Made by a program: the position numbers and the translations under genes. Shown piece by piece: positions 31,583-41,055 of a stretch of DNA of 64,000 bases. Source of the DNA: CATOSP01 sp965216155 (lineage in GTDB: Bacteria; Chloroflexota; Dehalococcoidia; Lucifugimonadales; UBA3495); NCBI GenBank assembly GCA_965216155.1, contig CBDCFD010000007.1:1674001-1738000 (forward strand), given 5' to 3'. Within the stretch, counting starts at the first letter, position 1; each line of letters opens with the position of its first letter. The notes beneath the pieces were generated by a model that was not told the origin of the DNA, made no database searches, and was given only the letters and a program-made list of their open reading frames with translations.

Positions 31583-32911
31583 CTACGGCCGCCGTTCCAA
31601 CACTCGCCGGAAGGCGTTGAGGAAGGCGGCCACCTCTTCCTCCCCAATGGACGTGGACAACGCCCCTACCAGGTTGGGAGCGATCAATATTCCCTCGTTC
31701 AGCAGGCCCAGAAACACGCGACTCCGCAGAGCCTTGTCCGTGGCCGCCAAGTCGCGGTAGTTGTGTATGTCCTCCCCGGTGAAGTGGATACCGAAAAGGG
31801 AACCCAGACCGGTGACCCGGACAGGCACTTCCAGTTCTTCACAGACCTGCCGGACTCCCAGCCGTAGCTTTTCGGTCATTTCGGCCAGGCCGCGGTACAC
31901 GTCTGCGGTAAGGTGCTCCATCGTTACCGATCCGGCCAGCATGGTCACCGGGTTCGCGTTAAACGTGCCGGCGTGGGATACCCTGGGTCCTTTGGTGGGG
32001 TCGTACAGGTCCATGATGTCCCGCCGTCCGCCGAAGGCGCCCACGGCGAAGCCGCCGCCGATGATCTTACCCAGCGATGTCATGTCCGGGGTGACCCCGT
32101 AAAATTGTTGCGACCCTCCGGGTGCGACCCTGAAGCTGATCACTTCATCGAAGATCAGGACTATCCCGTTCTCTTCGGTGAATTCCCGAAGCATGGTCAG
32201 GTATTCGGTGGAGGCGGGGAGCATGCCTACCGAGCCCATGACCGGTTCCACTATCACCGCTGCCAGTTCGTCCTTGTTGTCTTCCAGGATTCGCCTGGAA
32301 GCGGCGATTTCGTTGAAGGGGATGATCACCACCTGGTCCAGGACGCCCTCTGCGAGACCTTCGCTGGCCGCAACCGCCTGGGGCCGGTCCGGTTCCCCAG
32401 CCTCGGAGAGATCGACTCGAACGCTGACCGTGACCGCGTCGTGGGTGCCGTGGTAGCCGCCCTCGACCTTGGCGAACTTGCTCCTGCCGGTGAACGCCCG
32501 CGCGGCGCGGATGGTATTCAGGGTCGCTTCGGTCCCCGAATTGGTGAACCTCACCAGGTCGAAACTCGGGATGCGCTCGCAAAGGAGCCTGGCCAAACGT
32601 ATCTGGTGATCGTTGGGCGCGTTGTAGGCGACTCCCCTCGATAGCTGCTCGTACACCGCGTCCATCACAGGAGGAAAGGCGTGACCCAGGACCATCGTGG
32701 TCATGGTGTTGATGAAGTCGATACGCTCATTTCCATCGGCATCGGTCACGCGGGCTCCCGAGGCCTGGGTGACGAAAATTGGGTAGGGGTCCCAGAAGAT
32801 GGAGTTCCGGCTGTCGCCTCCCGGTAGGTACTCCCTGGCCGTTTCCCACCTGGCCTTAGAGGCGGAGGTCAATTCCAGGTACCGTGCGAGTTCGTCATGT
32901 GCTGCGGTCAA
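31583..32911 (-). CDS. Class III aminotransferase, glutamate-1-semialdehyde aminomutase-like
   Basis: The 442-residue fold-type I PLP enzyme shows REYLPGGDSRNSIFW at the start (GSAM-like), NSGTEATLNTIRAARAFTGR (phosphate binding), EGGYHGTHDA, FDEVISFRVAPGG and the PLP lysine in SLGKIIGGGFAVGAFGG. This group includes GSA aminomutases and their many catabolic relatives that transaminate or isomerise amino acids. No other heme genes are near, so an amino-acid or amine catabolic role is more likely. The start is TTG at 32911, with AGGAGGT seven to eight bases upstream. Confidence 0.85.
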   Translation of the reverse strand: MTAAHDELARYLELTSASKARWETAREYLPGGDSRNSIFWDPYPIFVTQASGARVTDADGNERIDFINTMTTMVLGHAFPPVMDAVYEQLSRGVAYNAPNDHQIRLARLLCERIPSFDLVRFTNSGTEATLNTIRAARAFTGRSKFAKVEGGYHGTHDAVTVSVRVDLSEAGEPDRPQAVAASEGLAEGVLDQVVIIPFNEIAASRRILEDNKDELAAVIVEPVMGSVGMLPASTEYLTMLREFTEENGIVLIFDEVISFRVAPGGSQQFYGVTPDMTSLGKIIGGGFAVGAFGGRRDIMDLYDPTKGPRVSHAGTFNANPVTMLAGSVTMEHLTADVYRGLAEMTEKLRLGVRQVCEELEVPVRVTGLGSLFGIHFTGEDIHNYRDLAATDKALRSRVFLGLLNEGILIAPNLVGALSTSIGEEEVAAFLNAFRRVLERRP

Positions 32912-32980
32912 AGACGTACCTCCTGGCTAGCAAACAGGGCTTCAAACGAGACAATAGCTCGAGAGGTAGAAGTGTGCAGT

Positions 32981-34255
32981 CTAGGAAAGGGCCGCGGGCT
33001 CTGGAGACGCTGGAGTGAGCCTGGGGAAATAGAGCCTCCGTATAGGACTTACACCGACACTCGCGGCGATTACAACGATGAAGATCATGCCGCCCACGGC
33101 CATCACGACCGACGCATTAAAGACGTCTGCGATGCTGGCGCTCAGGGCGTTACTAATCGCCATGCTGCCGCCCACGTGCATGGAATAGACGCCCGATACG
33201 CGGCCACGCACCCTGTCGTCGGTCATGCCCTGAATGACGGCGTGACTGATTGTCATGAAGCCTGACTGGTTCACGCCCATAGAGATCGCCGCAAGGATGG
33301 ACAGCACCGGAACAGTGGTCAAAGCCATTATTATTGGGCCCAAGGCGCTGGTCACGCCGAAAATCAGGAATAGGTACCCTCGCAGCGTGGCGCTCTGGAC
33401 CCCGGCAATGAAGATGGACGCGACCAGCGCCCCTCCGCCGACTCCCGCCATCAGGTAGCTGACGCCTACGGCGCCCGAACCCAGTTTCTCCACTGAAATA
33501 CCGGGCAGGATGGCCTCGTAGGACATTACAAACGAGCAATGGGCCAAGACCAGCATTACCATCGCCAATAGTTGAGGCCGTCCGTACACGTACTCGAACC
33601 CGGCCACGAGGTTCTGGAAGAAGCCCCGGCTCCGGTCCATTTCGCCGGTAGACCGCGTAGTAATCCTCGTCACCTGCACCAGTCCGACGAGGTAGAAGGC
33701 GCTGCACAACCAGAAAGCCATCCCGAGGTTGACCATTTCAATCAATGGAATTATGGCCAGGGGCCCAATCAACCGTGACCCTTGCTGGGTGGCCTGGTTC
33801 AGAGCGATCCCATTCAGGAGCCGGTCCGGCGGCAACAAGTTTGGAATCAAGGACTGGGTGATGGTCATCTGGCCCGAGCGAAGTGTGCCGTTGATCAAGG
33901 AGAGGGCCATCAGCACCCACAATCCCGCGGCCCCGCCGACGATTCCGGTCATTACCAGGACAGCCAGCACCACGTTGTGAATCAGGTTCAGCGTATAAGT
34001 CCACTTGAGGAGACCGGCGCGGTCGAACCTATCAGCCAGGAATCCGAGTAGTGGAGTGGAGAACAACCTGGGAATCATGGCCGCCAAGGTGACTATCCCG
34101 CTCCAGGTCAGTCCGCCCGTTATTTCATAGGCGAGCCAGCCCCGTGCGACAATAAGCGCCCAGGCCGCGGCGCCGGCGCAGGCATTTGCCGTCCACAGAG
34201 TACGGTAGTCCTGAAACCGTAGTCCATCTATGTACCGGTTGAGAACACTAAGCAT
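32981..34255 (-). CDS. MFS transporter (EntS/DHA3-like exporter)
   Basis: The 424-residue polytopic protein has FQDYRTLWTANACAGAAAWA, LLGFLADRFDRAGLLKWTY (motif A of MFS exporters) and NGTLRSGQMTITQSLIPNLL, typical of the DHA3/enterobactin-exporter branch. It probably exports a small hydrophobic compound. It is only distantly related to the monocarboxylate-type carriers in the window. The gene is separated from the aminotransferase by about 70 bases on the same strand and may be upstream in one unit. Confidence 0.82.
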   Translation of the reverse strand: MLSVLNRYIDGLRFQDYRTLWTANACAGAAAWALIVARGWLAYEITGGLTWSGIVTLAAMIPRLFSTPLLGFLADRFDRAGLLKWTYTLNLIHNVVLAVLVMTGIVGGAAGLWVLMALSLINGTLRSGQMTITQSLIPNLLPPDRLLNGIALNQATQQGSRLIGPLAIIPLIEMVNLGMAFWLCSAFYLVGLVQVTRITTRSTGEMDRSRGFFQNLVAGFEYVYGRPQLLAMVMLVLAHCSFVMSYEAILPGISVEKLGSGAVGVSYLMAGVGGGALVASIFIAGVQSATLRGYLFLIFGVTSALGPIIMALTTVPVLSILAAISMGVNQSGFMTISHAVIQGMTDDRVRGRVSGVYSMHVGGSMAISNALSASIADVFNASVVMAVGGMIFIVVIAASVGVSPIRRLYFPRLTPASPEPAALS

Positions 34256-34451
34256 AGATACAATCCCGGTCGTTAATGGCGCTTGGCCGCCAATGGCCTG
34301 GTAGCTAGTGGGGAGGGACCGAGGCCATTATAGCAGCCCCTTTCGGTTCGAGAAACCCGGATGTTTGACCCTTGCTTGACTCTATCGGCGCGGCGCGGCT
34401 AGAATCGGCCTCGCCCACCCGCGGCTTACGACGAAATTCACACGCAGAGAA

Positions 34452-35687
34452 GTGGCGAGTCTGATGATCCCAGACGAAAACCTGCTCCCGCCATACCGAG
34501 TCCTCGACTTGACTGATGACAAGGGGGTGTTCTGCACCAAGCTCCTGGCCGATTACGGCGCCGACGTGATCAGGATCGAGCCGCCCTGGGGGGGCCACGG
34601 GCGGACGCGCGGACCATTCCCCGGAGACGAGCCAGACCCAGAGGCCAGCGCCTACTACCTCTATTACAACACCAACAAGCGTTCCATCACGTTGGACCTG
34701 AACACCGGGGCTGGCAGGACACTCATGAGGAGGCTGGCAGCCGGGGCAGACGTTATAGTGGAGAGTCTGCCGGTGGGATACCTAGAGAGCCAGGGTTTGG
34801 GCTACGAGGCGTTGAGCGGGACCAACCCCGGACTCGTCATGGCGTCCATTTCGCCCTTCGGACAGTCAGGCCCCTGGAAAGACTACAAATCGACCGACCT
34901 GGTGGTCATGGCCGCCAGCGGCTACATGCAAATCACCGGAGACCCGGACGGGCCGCCAGTGCGGCAGGGCAACGAGCAGTCCCACTTTCCAGGGTCCCAG
35001 CACGCCGCGGTTGCGATAATGGGCGCGCTATATCACCGGGATATGCTCTCAGGCGAAGGCCAGTACATTGACGTTTCCCTCCAGGAAGCGCTCATTACTT
35101 ATTACACCGACGCCCACCCCGCCCTGGCATGGGCGCAATTGGGGGAGAACGTTACCCGTGTAGGCACCAACTCCACGCTGGTAGTACCCCTCGGCGCGTT
35201 TCCATGCGAGGACGGCTGGATTTCCGCCGGTATTATAACTCCAAGGGAATGGGAAACTCTGGCCCAATGGATATACGAGGTTACGGGCAACGAGGAGGTA
35301 CTGAACGAGCAGTACCGGGGTGGGAACCAGGAACGCGCCCCCCACATCGACATCCTGACGGCGCTTTTTGTGGACTTCTCGACCCGCTTCACCGCTGAGG
35401 AGCTGTTCCACGAGGGTCAGAAACGCAACCTGGTCTTCCTGCCGGTAACCGACGTTTCGGACCTGCTGCAAGACCCGCAACTCGAGGCCAGTCACCTGTG
35501 GAGCGAGCTGGACCACCCGAACGCTGGCCGGCTGAAATATCCGCTGGGAGTTTTTGACAGTGAAGAGGTGCGGCCCTCCCGGGTCGCGGCACCTCTCCTG
35601 GGACAACACAACCAGGATATCTACTGCGGCGAGTTGGGGTTGAGTTTGGAGGAGTTGGCGGAGTTGCGGGCAGCCGGGATAATATGA
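34452..35687 (+). CDS. CaiB/BaiF family CoA-transferase (family III), first copy
   Basis: A 411-residue family III CoA-transferase: YRVLDLTDDKGVFCTKLLAD, YGADVIRIEPPWGGHGRTRG and YYNTNKRSITLDLNTGAGRT, then SPFGQSGPWKDYKSTDLVVM. These enzymes move CoA between carboxylic acids through an aspartyl-CoA intermediate. In the segment where the catalytic Asp is expected, this protein reads EQSHFPGSQHAAVAIMGALY, with no obvious Asp, whereas the second copy has SDYHTG. GTG at 34452 and ATG at 34464 are both possible starts. It opens a co-directional run of CoA-thioester genes to 41695. Confidence 0.85.
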   Translation: MASLMIPDENLLPPYRVLDLTDDKGVFCTKLLADYGADVIRIEPPWGGHGRTRGPFPGDEPDPEASAYYLYYNTNKRSITLDLNTGAGRTLMRRLAAGADVIVESLPVGYLESQGLGYEALSGTNPGLVMASISPFGQSGPWKDYKSTDLVVMAASGYMQITGDPDGPPVRQGNEQSHFPGSQHAAVAIMGALYHRDMLSGEGQYIDVSLQEALITYYTDAHPALAWAQLGENVTRVGTNSTLVVPLGAFPCEDGWISAGIITPREWETLAQWIYEVTGNEEVLNEQYRGGNQERAPHIDILTALFVDFSTRFTAEELFHEGQKRNLVFLPVTDVSDLLQDPQLEASHLWSELDHPNAGRLKYPLGVFDSEEVRPSRVAAPLLGQHNQDIYCGELGLSLEELAELRAAGII

Positions 35688-35720
35688 TAGAGACCCCCGA
35701 TACCATCAGGGAGACGAACC

Positions 35721-36107
35721 ATGTCAAGGATAGTCAGGTAGATTGAAGTCGAGGGGCGGACTCTAAATGCCATGTTCGATACCGGGGCTGTGCGTTCATA
35801 CGTGACTCGGGAGGCATGTCCTAGCGCTGGCCTGTCTCGCAGGGCCAGACCGGTCACGGCCGGCCTCGGAGGGAGCGAACGGCATCTGGAAGAACGGTGT
35901 GACTTCCCCGCGACGGTCGAAGGGCTGGACTTTGACATCACGGCCTACGTCACCGACGAATCGATTGACACGGAGTTTGGTCGGATAGACGTCATTGTGG
36001 GCGCTTTGACGATGGAAGAATGGTGGATAAAGCTGGACCCACGGATCAATGAAATGGACCTTTCCATGCTACGCCGGCGGGAGTTCACGGAGTTGGCCGA
36101 ATGGTAA
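35721..36107 (+). pseudogene. Clan AA retropepsin-like aspartic protease with an early amber codon
   Basis: From the ATG at 35721 the frame reads MSRIVR, then TAG (35739-35741), then IEVEGRTLNAMFDTGAVRSY with the catalytic motif DTGA, and later RIDVIVGALTMEEWW, where relatives have an ILGxxxLE(x)W block. The sequence before and after the stop matches the normal N-terminus of such small (about 125 aa) proteases. Translation could restart at the ATG at 35772, but this removes the first strand. It overlaps the next CoA-transferase start (ATGGTAA). It is a mutated gene, a read-through candidate or an error. Confidence 0.65.
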
Positions 36108-37333
36108 ACGGAGCCCCTCAAGCCCTGGCAGGCGTGCGGGTCGTGGAACTCGGCCCCTACGTCGCCCTGCCCCTGACCGGACGGTTGCTGGCCTCTTTGG
36201 GTGCGGAGGTCATCAAGGTCGAGACCAATAAGGTTCTGGACGAGATGGCTTTCATCCCCGCCTGGTCAAGAGGGGCGGGCCAGCCCGACTACCAGCGGGG
36301 GAAGAAGCGCATCACCCTCGACGTGCGCACTCCCGAGGGCAGGGACTTGCTGCTCGACTTGATCAAGGTCAGCGACGTGTTTATGACCAATTTTCGCCGA
36401 AACATCCTGGACCGGTGGGGCGTGGATTTCCCAAAGGTCAGGGAGGTCAGGCCGGACGTGGTCGTCATGTGGCAGACGGGCCTCGGGGGCAATGGCCCTT
36501 ACTACACTTACAAGTCCTATGGAATTTTGGTGCAGCACATGTCCGGCGTGTCCTTGATGAGCGGAGAAGAGGGGGAGCCTCCGGTCGCAATCAACACGTC
36601 CTACTCCGACTATCATACGGGCATCTTTCAGCCGGTGGCCGTGATCGGGGCGTTGCTGCGCCGGCACCGCACGGGACAGGGCGCGACAATGGAATCCTCG
36701 ATCTTCCGCTCCGGCGCGGTCACCGCCGGGCCAGCCATTCTGGACTATCAGCGGGATGGACGGCTGCCTCCCCGCCGGGGCAACCGGGACGAATCGGCGG
36801 CCCCTCACGGCGTCTACCGTTGCCAGGGGGAAGACCGCTACTGCGCTATTGCCGTCTCGTCCGACGACGAATGGGATGCCTTCTGCCAGGCTCTGGGTAG
36901 TCCCGACTGGACTCGGGACCCACAGTTCGGCACCGCTTTAGACCGGCTGAAGAACCAGGACTCACTGGACGGGCACATCGAAGGGTGGACCAACCAACTG
37001 ACCGCTGATGCCGTGATGGAGAAACTTCAGTCCGCCGGGGTGCCTGCAGGCATCGTATCCCAGGGGGACGATTTGTTCCGCAGCGAACATCTGAATGCGA
37101 GAAACTTCTACCAGGAGACACCCTATTACCTGGCGGAGCGCGGCACGCCCGCTACCGAGTGGCAAAGGGGCGATGGCATTGCATGGAGCTCTCCGGCACG
37201 GATGTCGAAAACCCCAATGGAGTTCGGCAACTACAGCAACATCGGCGAAGACAACCATTACGTTTTCGGTGAACTGCTGGGCCTGCCCCCGCCGGAGATC
37301 CAACGCTTGGCCGAGGCCGGGGTCATATACTGA
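36101..37333 (+). CDS. CaiB/BaiF family CoA-transferase, second copy
   Basis: A 410-residue protein. LAGVRVVELGPYVALPLTGR, LGAEVIKVETNKVLDEM, RITLDVRTPEGRDLLLDLIK and FMTNFRRNILDRWGVDFPKV are standard for the family, and the catalytic Asp is present in NTSYSDYHTGIFQP. It transfers CoA between an unknown acid and a donor such as succinyl-CoA. It overlaps the protease-like gene by seven bases, implying translational coupling, and is followed 38 bases later by a crotonase-fold gene, so the product is probably processed by that protein. Confidence 0.88.
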   Translation: MVNGAPQALAGVRVVELGPYVALPLTGRLLASLGAEVIKVETNKVLDEMAFIPAWSRGAGQPDYQRGKKRITLDVRTPEGRDLLLDLIKVSDVFMTNFRRNILDRWGVDFPKVREVRPDVVVMWQTGLGGNGPYYTYKSYGILVQHMSGVSLMSGEEGEPPVAINTSYSDYHTGIFQPVAVIGALLRRHRTGQGATMESSIFRSGAVTAGPAILDYQRDGRLPPRRGNRDESAAPHGVYRCQGEDRYCAIAVSSDDEWDAFCQALGSPDWTRDPQFGTALDRLKNQDSLDGHIEGWTNQLTADAVMEKLQSAGVPAGIVSQGDDLFRSEHLNARNFYQETPYYLAERGTPATEWQRGDGIAWSSPARMSKTPMEFGNYSNIGEDNHYVFGELLGLPPPEIQRLAEAGVIY

Positions 37334-37371
37334 ACCCAGACTCGATTCACCTGTGTGAGGGAGAGGCCGGC

Positions 37372-38172
37372 ATGTCCGACTACAGCGAATACGAGCATCT
37401 GAGAGTGGAGATCGAAGACGGAGTCGCCTTGCTGACCATGGACCGGCCCGACTCCCTTAACTCCACCAACTTCCAGCTTCATTACGAGTTGAGCCGCATT
37501 TGGTTGGCGCTTGGCCAGGACCCGGCGGTGCGAGCCGCCGTGATCACGGGGGCGGGCAATGCTTTCTCAGCCGGTGGCGACTTCGACATGATCGAAGAGG
37601 CAATCGGCAACCCCGAGATCGTTGGCCGAATTATGCAGGAGGCCGGCGACATCGTCCACAACATGATCAACCTGGACAAGCCGGTGATCTCGGCCATCAA
37701 CGGTGTGGCCGTGGGCGCCGGCCTGGCGGTGGCGCTCCTCGCTGACATCTCCATCGCCGCCGAGGACGCCCGCATCACCGACGGTCACGTCCGGCTGGGA
37801 GTAGCCGCGGGTGATCACGCCGCCGTCATCTGGCCGCTGTTATGCGGAATGGCAAAGGCCAAGTACTACCTGTTGACCTGCGATTTCCTGAGTGGGAGAG
37901 AAGCTGAGCGGATAGGACTGGTTAGTTTGTCGGTCCCCTCCGAGGATCTAATGCCAAAGGCTATGGAGGTTGCCCGCAATCTGGCCTCCGGCCCGCAGAC
38001 GGCGATCCGGTATACCAAGCGGGCCTTGAACCAGTGGCTGCGGATGGCCGGACACACCTCTTTCGACTACTCGCTAGCGTTGGAAAGCCTCGGATTTTTC
38101 GGGGAGGACATCCGTGAAGGCCTGCAATCGCTAAGGGAAAGAAGACCGCCCGAATTTCCGTCCGCCAGGTAA
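37372..38172 (+). CDS. Enoyl-CoA hydratase/isomerase (crotonase) family protein
   Basis: The 266-residue crotonase fold is shown by VALLTMDRPDSLNSTNFQLH, the oxyanion-hole block ITGAGNAFSAGGDFDMIEEA, and INGVAVGAGLAVALLADISI. The two hydratase glutamates are not evident: the aligned segments read VGAGLAVALLAD and HVRLGVAAGDHAAVIWPLL. Members with the GDxxAxxWP motif exist widely, and their reactions vary (hydrolysis, decarboxylation, isomerisation). It probably acts on a CoA ester made by the adjacent CoA-transferase or ligase. Confidence 0.87.
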   Translation: MSDYSEYEHLRVEIEDGVALLTMDRPDSLNSTNFQLHYELSRIWLALGQDPAVRAAVITGAGNAFSAGGDFDMIEEAIGNPEIVGRIMQEAGDIVHNMINLDKPVISAINGVAVGAGLAVALLADISIAAEDARITDGHVRLGVAAGDHAAVIWPLLCGMAKAKYYLLTCDFLSGREAERIGLVSLSVPSEDLMPKAMEVARNLASGPQTAIRYTKRALNQWLRMAGHTSFDYSLALESLGFFGEDIREGLQSLRERRPPEFPSAR

Positions 38173-38347
38173 GGATGCCGGGCATCCAAACCCTGTGATT
38201 GCGGCATATTCCCATCTCCCTCCGGCCCAGCGCACTTGCTTTTAGCTTGGCGCGCAACTAAGGCTGGTCTCTGTTCCAAGATTCGCACTATAATGGCATC
38301 CGTGTGCCGGCGACTACCCTTGCAGCCATTCCCATGAGGTTCGTGCA

Positions 38348-40000
38348 ATGAACACTACCGACCCCAACATGCGGGACTATGAGGATACCTTCCGGGATTT
38401 CAAACTGGACGTCCCGGAGCACTTTAACTTCGCCTTCGACGTTGTGGATAAGTGGGCTGAAGACCGCACCAAGCTGGCCCTGATCTCCCTGGACCCGGCG
38501 GGCGAGATCGCGCAGCATCATACCTTCTGGGACCTCAAGGTCCAGTCCGACCGGTGCGCCAACTTCCTCAGGGAATTGGGTGTGGCCAAGGGAGACCGTG
38601 TCTTTCTGATGCTGCCGCGCATTCCGGAATGGTACGTCCTGATGTTGGGCCTGATGAAGCTAGGCGCGGTCCCGATGCCCGCTACAACCTTGTGTACACC
38701 CAACGACATCGAATACCGGGTTAACGAAGCCGAGGCCACCCTGGCAGTGACCGACCTGGAAAACTGGGAGAAGGTAGTGGCCGCTGCGGGAGCGTGCCCT
38801 TCCCTCAACAACCTGCTCATGGTGGGAGGTTCACGAACGGGATGGGTCTCATTTGAAGAGAAGATCGCTGAAGCCTCTCCCTATCTGGAGGGAGTTGAGC
38901 CCACCCGGAGCGATGACCCGCTGCTGATCTACTTCACTTCCGGGACCGTCGGTTACCCGAAGATGGTGCTCCACACCCACGCATCCTATGGACTGGCCCA
39001 TGTGCTAACTGCCAAGTTCTGGCAAGATCTCAAGCCCATCGACCTTCAATGGACCCTATCGGACACCGGATGGGCCAAGGCCGCCTACGGTAAACTATTC
39101 GGCCAATGGACCCAGGGTGCGGCCGTGCTCCAACACGACGCCCGCGGCCGGTTCGATCCGGCACTTACATTGCACATTCTGGAACGGTACGGCGTCACCG
39201 CCTTCTGCGCCCCGCCCACCGCTTACCGGATGCTGGTGTTGGAAGACCTGACCAAGTACGACCTGCGCAACCTGCGGCACTGCACCGGAGCAGGCGAGCC
39301 CCTCAACCCAGAGGTCATGAGCAAGTGGGAGGAGGGTACCGGCCTGACAATTTACGACGGCTACGGCCAGACGGAGACCGTCCTCCTCGTCGGAAACTAC
39401 AGGTGCCTCCCGGTGCGTCCGGGCTCGATGGGCAAGCCCATGCCCGGCTTCCACATCGCCATAGTTGACGATGAGGGCAACGAACTTCCACCCAACGAGG
39501 AAGGGCAAATCGCGGTGCGCGTCAAGCCGGAGAGGCCCGTTGGACTCTTCCGGGAGTATTGGCGCGGACCAGAGGCGATGGAGGCATCCTTCTTCGGAAA
39601 CTGGTATTTCACCGGAGACAAGGCGTACATGGACGAGGACGGTTATTTCTGGTTTGTCGGAAGGGCCGACGACGTGATTATCTCCGCCGGGTACCGAATC
39701 GGCCCCTTCGAGGTTGAGAGCGCCCTCATCGAGCACCCGGCCGTCGCCGAGTCTGCCGTGGTGGCCAGCCCGGACGCGGTGCGCGGGGACATAGTCAAGG
39801 CATTCGTGATACTTGCCCCAGGTTATGTTGGCTCGGACGAACTGTCGCTGAGCTTGCAGGACCACGTACGCACCACAACGGCCCCTTACAAATATCCGCG
39901 GGCGATCGAGTTCGTATCCGAGCTTCCCAAGACCATCAGCGGAAAAATAAGACGTGTGGAGCTAAGAGAGTCGGAGCTGGAACGAGCCAGACAGGCGTAG
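38348..40000 (+). CDS. AMP-forming acyl-CoA ligase (medium-chain/benzoate type)
   Basis: The 550-residue adenylate-forming enzyme has the P-loop-like YFTSGTVGYPKMVLHTHAS, YDGYGQTET, then YFTGDKAYMDEDGYFWFVGR and DDVIISAGYRIGPFEVESAL, with the catalytic Lys in KTISGKIRRVELRE. It activates a carboxylic acid to its acyl-CoA using ATP. The layout is closest to medium-chain/benzoate CoA ligases; acid specificity cannot be read. It stands after a 175-base gap containing TATAAT at 38289-38294 and may have its own promoter. Confidence 0.88.
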   Translation: MNTTDPNMRDYEDTFRDFKLDVPEHFNFAFDVVDKWAEDRTKLALISLDPAGEIAQHHTFWDLKVQSDRCANFLRELGVAKGDRVFLMLPRIPEWYVLMLGLMKLGAVPMPATTLCTPNDIEYRVNEAEATLAVTDLENWEKVVAAAGACPSLNNLLMVGGSRTGWVSFEEKIAEASPYLEGVEPTRSDDPLLIYFTSGTVGYPKMVLHTHASYGLAHVLTAKFWQDLKPIDLQWTLSDTGWAKAAYGKLFGQWTQGAAVLQHDARGRFDPALTLHILERYGVTAFCAPPTAYRMLVLEDLTKYDLRNLRHCTGAGEPLNPEVMSKWEEGTGLTIYDGYGQTETVLLVGNYRCLPVRPGSMGKPMPGFHIAIVDDEGNELPPNEEGQIAVRVKPERPVGLFREYWRGPEAMEASFFGNWYFTGDKAYMDEDGYFWFVGRADDVIISAGYRIGPFEVESALIEHPAVAESAVVASPDAVRGDIVKAFVILAPGYVGSDELSLSLQDHVRTTTAPYKYPRAIEFVSELPKTISGKIRRVELRESELERARQA

Positions 40001-40026
40001 CTAGTCCAGATCCGATCAAGCATAAG

Positions 40027-41055
40027 ATGTCCACTGAACCCAGCGAATTTGATTATGTAGTGCGAGGTCGGATGTTCCTCCAGCAGGGACTGTTCGACCA
40101 AGCCATCGCCGACTTTGACGCGGCCTTGCGGCTCAACGACAAGTGCGCCGAAGCGTACTATTGCCGCGGTCTGGCCTTTCGAAACGGCGGCAACCTCGAG
40201 CGGGCTATTGGCGAATTTACGTTGGCAATGGAGGCCGACTCTGAGTACTCTGTGGCCTATTACGCCAGGGGCGTAGTCCGGCGGTACATGGGAAGGTTCG
40301 AGGAAGCTCTGCTGGACTACAACCAGGCTATCGACATCAACCCCGGTGACGCGGACTACTACTATGCCCGTGGGGTGGCGCAGGCTTCGCTGAAGCATTA
40401 CGACCAGGCCATCGACGACTTTCAACAGGCCCTTCAACTGGACCCGGAAATGCCAAACGCCCATTACAACCTGGGAATCGCCTTCAGGGACACCGGGCGG
40501 CGCGACCTGGCCCAGGAACACTTCTCCCGTGCCATCGAGCTCCGGCCCAACGACGCGGACTACTACTACGCCAGGGGTAACCTCTTTCACGACATCCAGG
40601 AGTTCAGCCGCGGGGTAGACGATTATACGAAGGCTATTGAAGTGGTCCCGACCTTCGCCAATGCCTTTTACAATCGGGGAATCTGCCTCAGAAACCTGGA
40701 ACGGCCGGATGAGGCAATCGCCGACTTCGACCGGGCCATGAGGCTTGGTCCTCCTTTTGCCACCCTGTACTTAAACAGGGCGACGGCGCTGGCGGATAAA
40801 GCAGACCATGAGGCGGCGCTGGTGGACTTCGACCTGGCCTTGGGTCTGGACCCCGGGTTGGCGGCGGCGCACGTTAGAAAGGGGAACTCTCTGATGATCC
40901 TGGGCCGGCTCGACGAGGCAAGAGAGAACTTCGTGAGAGCGATTGAACTAAGGTCCAACTATACCGAGGCTGAACACGCTTTGGCCGAGGTGCTCCAGAT
41001 GTTGGGAGACAAGGAAAACGACTTAGGGGAGGACTCCGGTGCCAGACAGCTTTAG
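40027..41055 (+). CDS. Tetratricopeptide-repeat protein
   Basis: A 342-residue protein with about nine TPR units, for example FLQQGLFDQAIADFDAALRL, YYCRGLAFRNGGNLERAIGE, YYARGVAQASLKHYDQAIDD and FYNRGICLRNLERPDEAIAD. There is no signal peptide or other domain. TPR proteins scaffold complexes. It lies 26 bases after the acyl-CoA ligase and overlaps the TenA start by 17 bases, so it belongs to the same transcript. Confidence 0.87.
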   Translation: MSTEPSEFDYVVRGRMFLQQGLFDQAIADFDAALRLNDKCAEAYYCRGLAFRNGGNLERAIGEFTLAMEADSEYSVAYYARGVVRRYMGRFEEALLDYNQAIDINPGDADYYYARGVAQASLKHYDQAIDDFQQALQLDPEMPNAHYNLGIAFRDTGRRDLAQEHFSRAIELRPNDADYYYARGNLFHDIQEFSRGVDDYTKAIEVVPTFANAFYNRGICLRNLERPDEAIADFDRAMRLGPPFATLYLNRATALADKADHEAALVDFDLALGLDPGLAAAHVRKGNSLMILGRLDEARENFVRAIELRSNYTEAEHALAEVLQMLGDKENDLGEDSGARQL

